Below are positions 5,329 through 5,581 of a stretch of DNA of 5,581 nt, one piece after another. The position numbers and the translations under genes were made by a program. The stretch comes from Pseudomonadota bacterium (lineage in GTDB: Bacteria; Pseudomonadota; Gammaproteobacteria; Xanthomonadales; Xanthomonadaceae): contig JAHWKC010000168.1 of assembly GCA_019348095.1 (NCBI GenBank), positions 1 to 5,581 on the forward strand. The letters run 5' to 3'. The notes below the pieces were generated by a model. That model saw nothing but the letters and a program-made list of their open reading frames with translations. It did no database searches and was not told where the DNA came from. Every line of letters begins with the position of its first letter. Positions within the stretch are counted from its first letter, which is position 1.

Positions 5329-5581
5329 ATGCCGCTTTTGATACAGCCAGCTCCGTCGGTGTGCCCGCCGGCGTGCCTGCGCGCGCGACCGCGCCCCCGC
5401 GCCACCTGCCTCCCACCGCTGTGCACCGCGCTCCTGCTGGTGTCGATCGTGCCACCGGTGGCGGCGCAGCAAGCAGTCACCACTCAAGCAGTCACCACCC
5501 AAGCAGTCACCACCCAAGCAGTCACCACCCAAGCCGTCACCACCCAAGCAGAGACCTACGCCTCCAGCGCCACCGATCTGG
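5329..5581 (+). CDS. N-terminus of exported protein with QAVTT repeats (partial)
   Basis: The frame stays open from the ATG to the window end (84 codons), so the gene is cut at its 3' side. It begins with an unusually long, Cys- and Arg-containing n-region (residues 1-30, cysteines at 12, 16 and 27), then a hydrophobic core LCTALLLVSIVPPVAA and a likely cleavage after A46. Immediately afterwards come five QAVTT units (residues 48-72) and then QAETYASSATDL. A strong RBS precedes the ATG. The body of the protein is outside the window, so the family is unknown. The position after a His-rich periplasmic protein suggests an outer-membrane metal protein: a TolC/CzcC-type channel of an RND efflux system, or a TonB-dependent receptor, for which SATDL followed by a G-initial codon would fit the approach to a TonB box. 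The gap to the upstream gene is 223 bp, same strand. Confidence 0.7.
   Translation, partial: MPLLIQPAPSVCPPACLRARPRPRATCLPPLCTALLLVSIVPPVAAQQAVTTQAVTTQAVTTQAVTTQAVTTQAETYASSATDL
5470..5550 (+). repeat. 15-bp tandem repeat, five copies plus a partial
   Basis: The unit CAAGCAGTCACCACC occurs five times back to back from 5470 to 5544. The first copy ends in ACT and the fifth has GCC for GCA; copies two to four are identical. A sixth, broken copy (CAAGCA) starts at 5545. The unit is a multiple of three and encodes QAVTT in the frame starting at 5329. Near-identity of the copies points to recent expansion by slipped-strand mispairing or recombination, and copy number can change without breaking the frame. 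Confidence 0.93.

Noticed and set aside
4944..5330. Minus-strand start at 5330 beginning MEYLLAALENAAGWNA, which looks protein-like
   Set aside because: The protein-like stretch lasts only about 20 residues before turning Arg-rich, there is no RBS, and its first bases are simply the complement of the plus-strand RBS and start.
5042..5341. A 99-codon plus-strand frame filling the gap, with several Cys and His residues
   Set aside because: It starts inside the His-rich gene without an RBS, has Arg/Ala-rich composition, and the Cys/His residues form no spaced motif.
5470..5550. The tandem repeat as a CRISPR array or plasmid iterons
   Set aside because: The 15-bp units are contiguous with no spacers, lie in frame inside a gene with a signal peptide, and no replication gene is nearby.

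Overview
The window is GC-rich (roughly 70% by eye), with compact minus-strand genes and strongly G/C-biased third codon positions. Gene content, protein style and a degenerate GGGAAC-type intergenic repeat suggest a gammaproteobacterium of the Xanthomonadaceae/Lysobacteraceae (Lysobacter, Luteimonas, Xanthomonas or Stenotrophomonas-like). This is an inference from sequence style, not a database match. No rRNA, tRNA, CRISPR array or insertion sequence is visible.

Layout. From 4212 down to 42, five genes lie on the minus strand. In transcription order they are: an AEC-family (auxin efflux carrier-like) inner-membrane permease (4212-3304); an unrecognised exported protein of 410 residues with six cysteines spaced like three pairs (3244-2012); an orphan ParA/MinD-type ATPase (1932-1303); a SixA-type phosphohistidine phosphatase (1102-626); and a secreted YceI-family lipid-binding protein (629-42). 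The last two overlap by 4 bases (GTGA) and are probably translationally coupled. The first three are separated by 59 and 79 bp and may be partly co-transcribed. A roughly 200-bp spacer with a purine-rich left half and a pyrimidine-rich right half separates parA from sixA; it looks like a decayed dispersed repeat.

A 377-bp intergenic region (4213-4589) separates the permease from two plus-strand genes pointing out of the window. The first (4590-5105) encodes a small exported protein with 15 histidines packed between residues 34 and 100 and no cysteine in the mature part. The second (from 5329, cut by the window end) has a strong ribosome binding site and a signal peptide. Directly after the predicted cleavage site it carries five tandem copies of QAVTT, encoded by a 15-bp repeat. 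A His-rich periplasmic protein followed by an exported protein suggests a metal-handling locus: either the outer-membrane component of an RND metal efflux system (TolC/CzcC type) or a TonB-dependent metal receptor. The visible N-terminus cannot decide between them.

Most of the window is ordinary chromosomal housekeeping or accessory content. The parts most worth a second look are the His-rich/QAVTT locus at 4590-5581 and the uncharacterised six-cysteine protein beside an orphan ParA.
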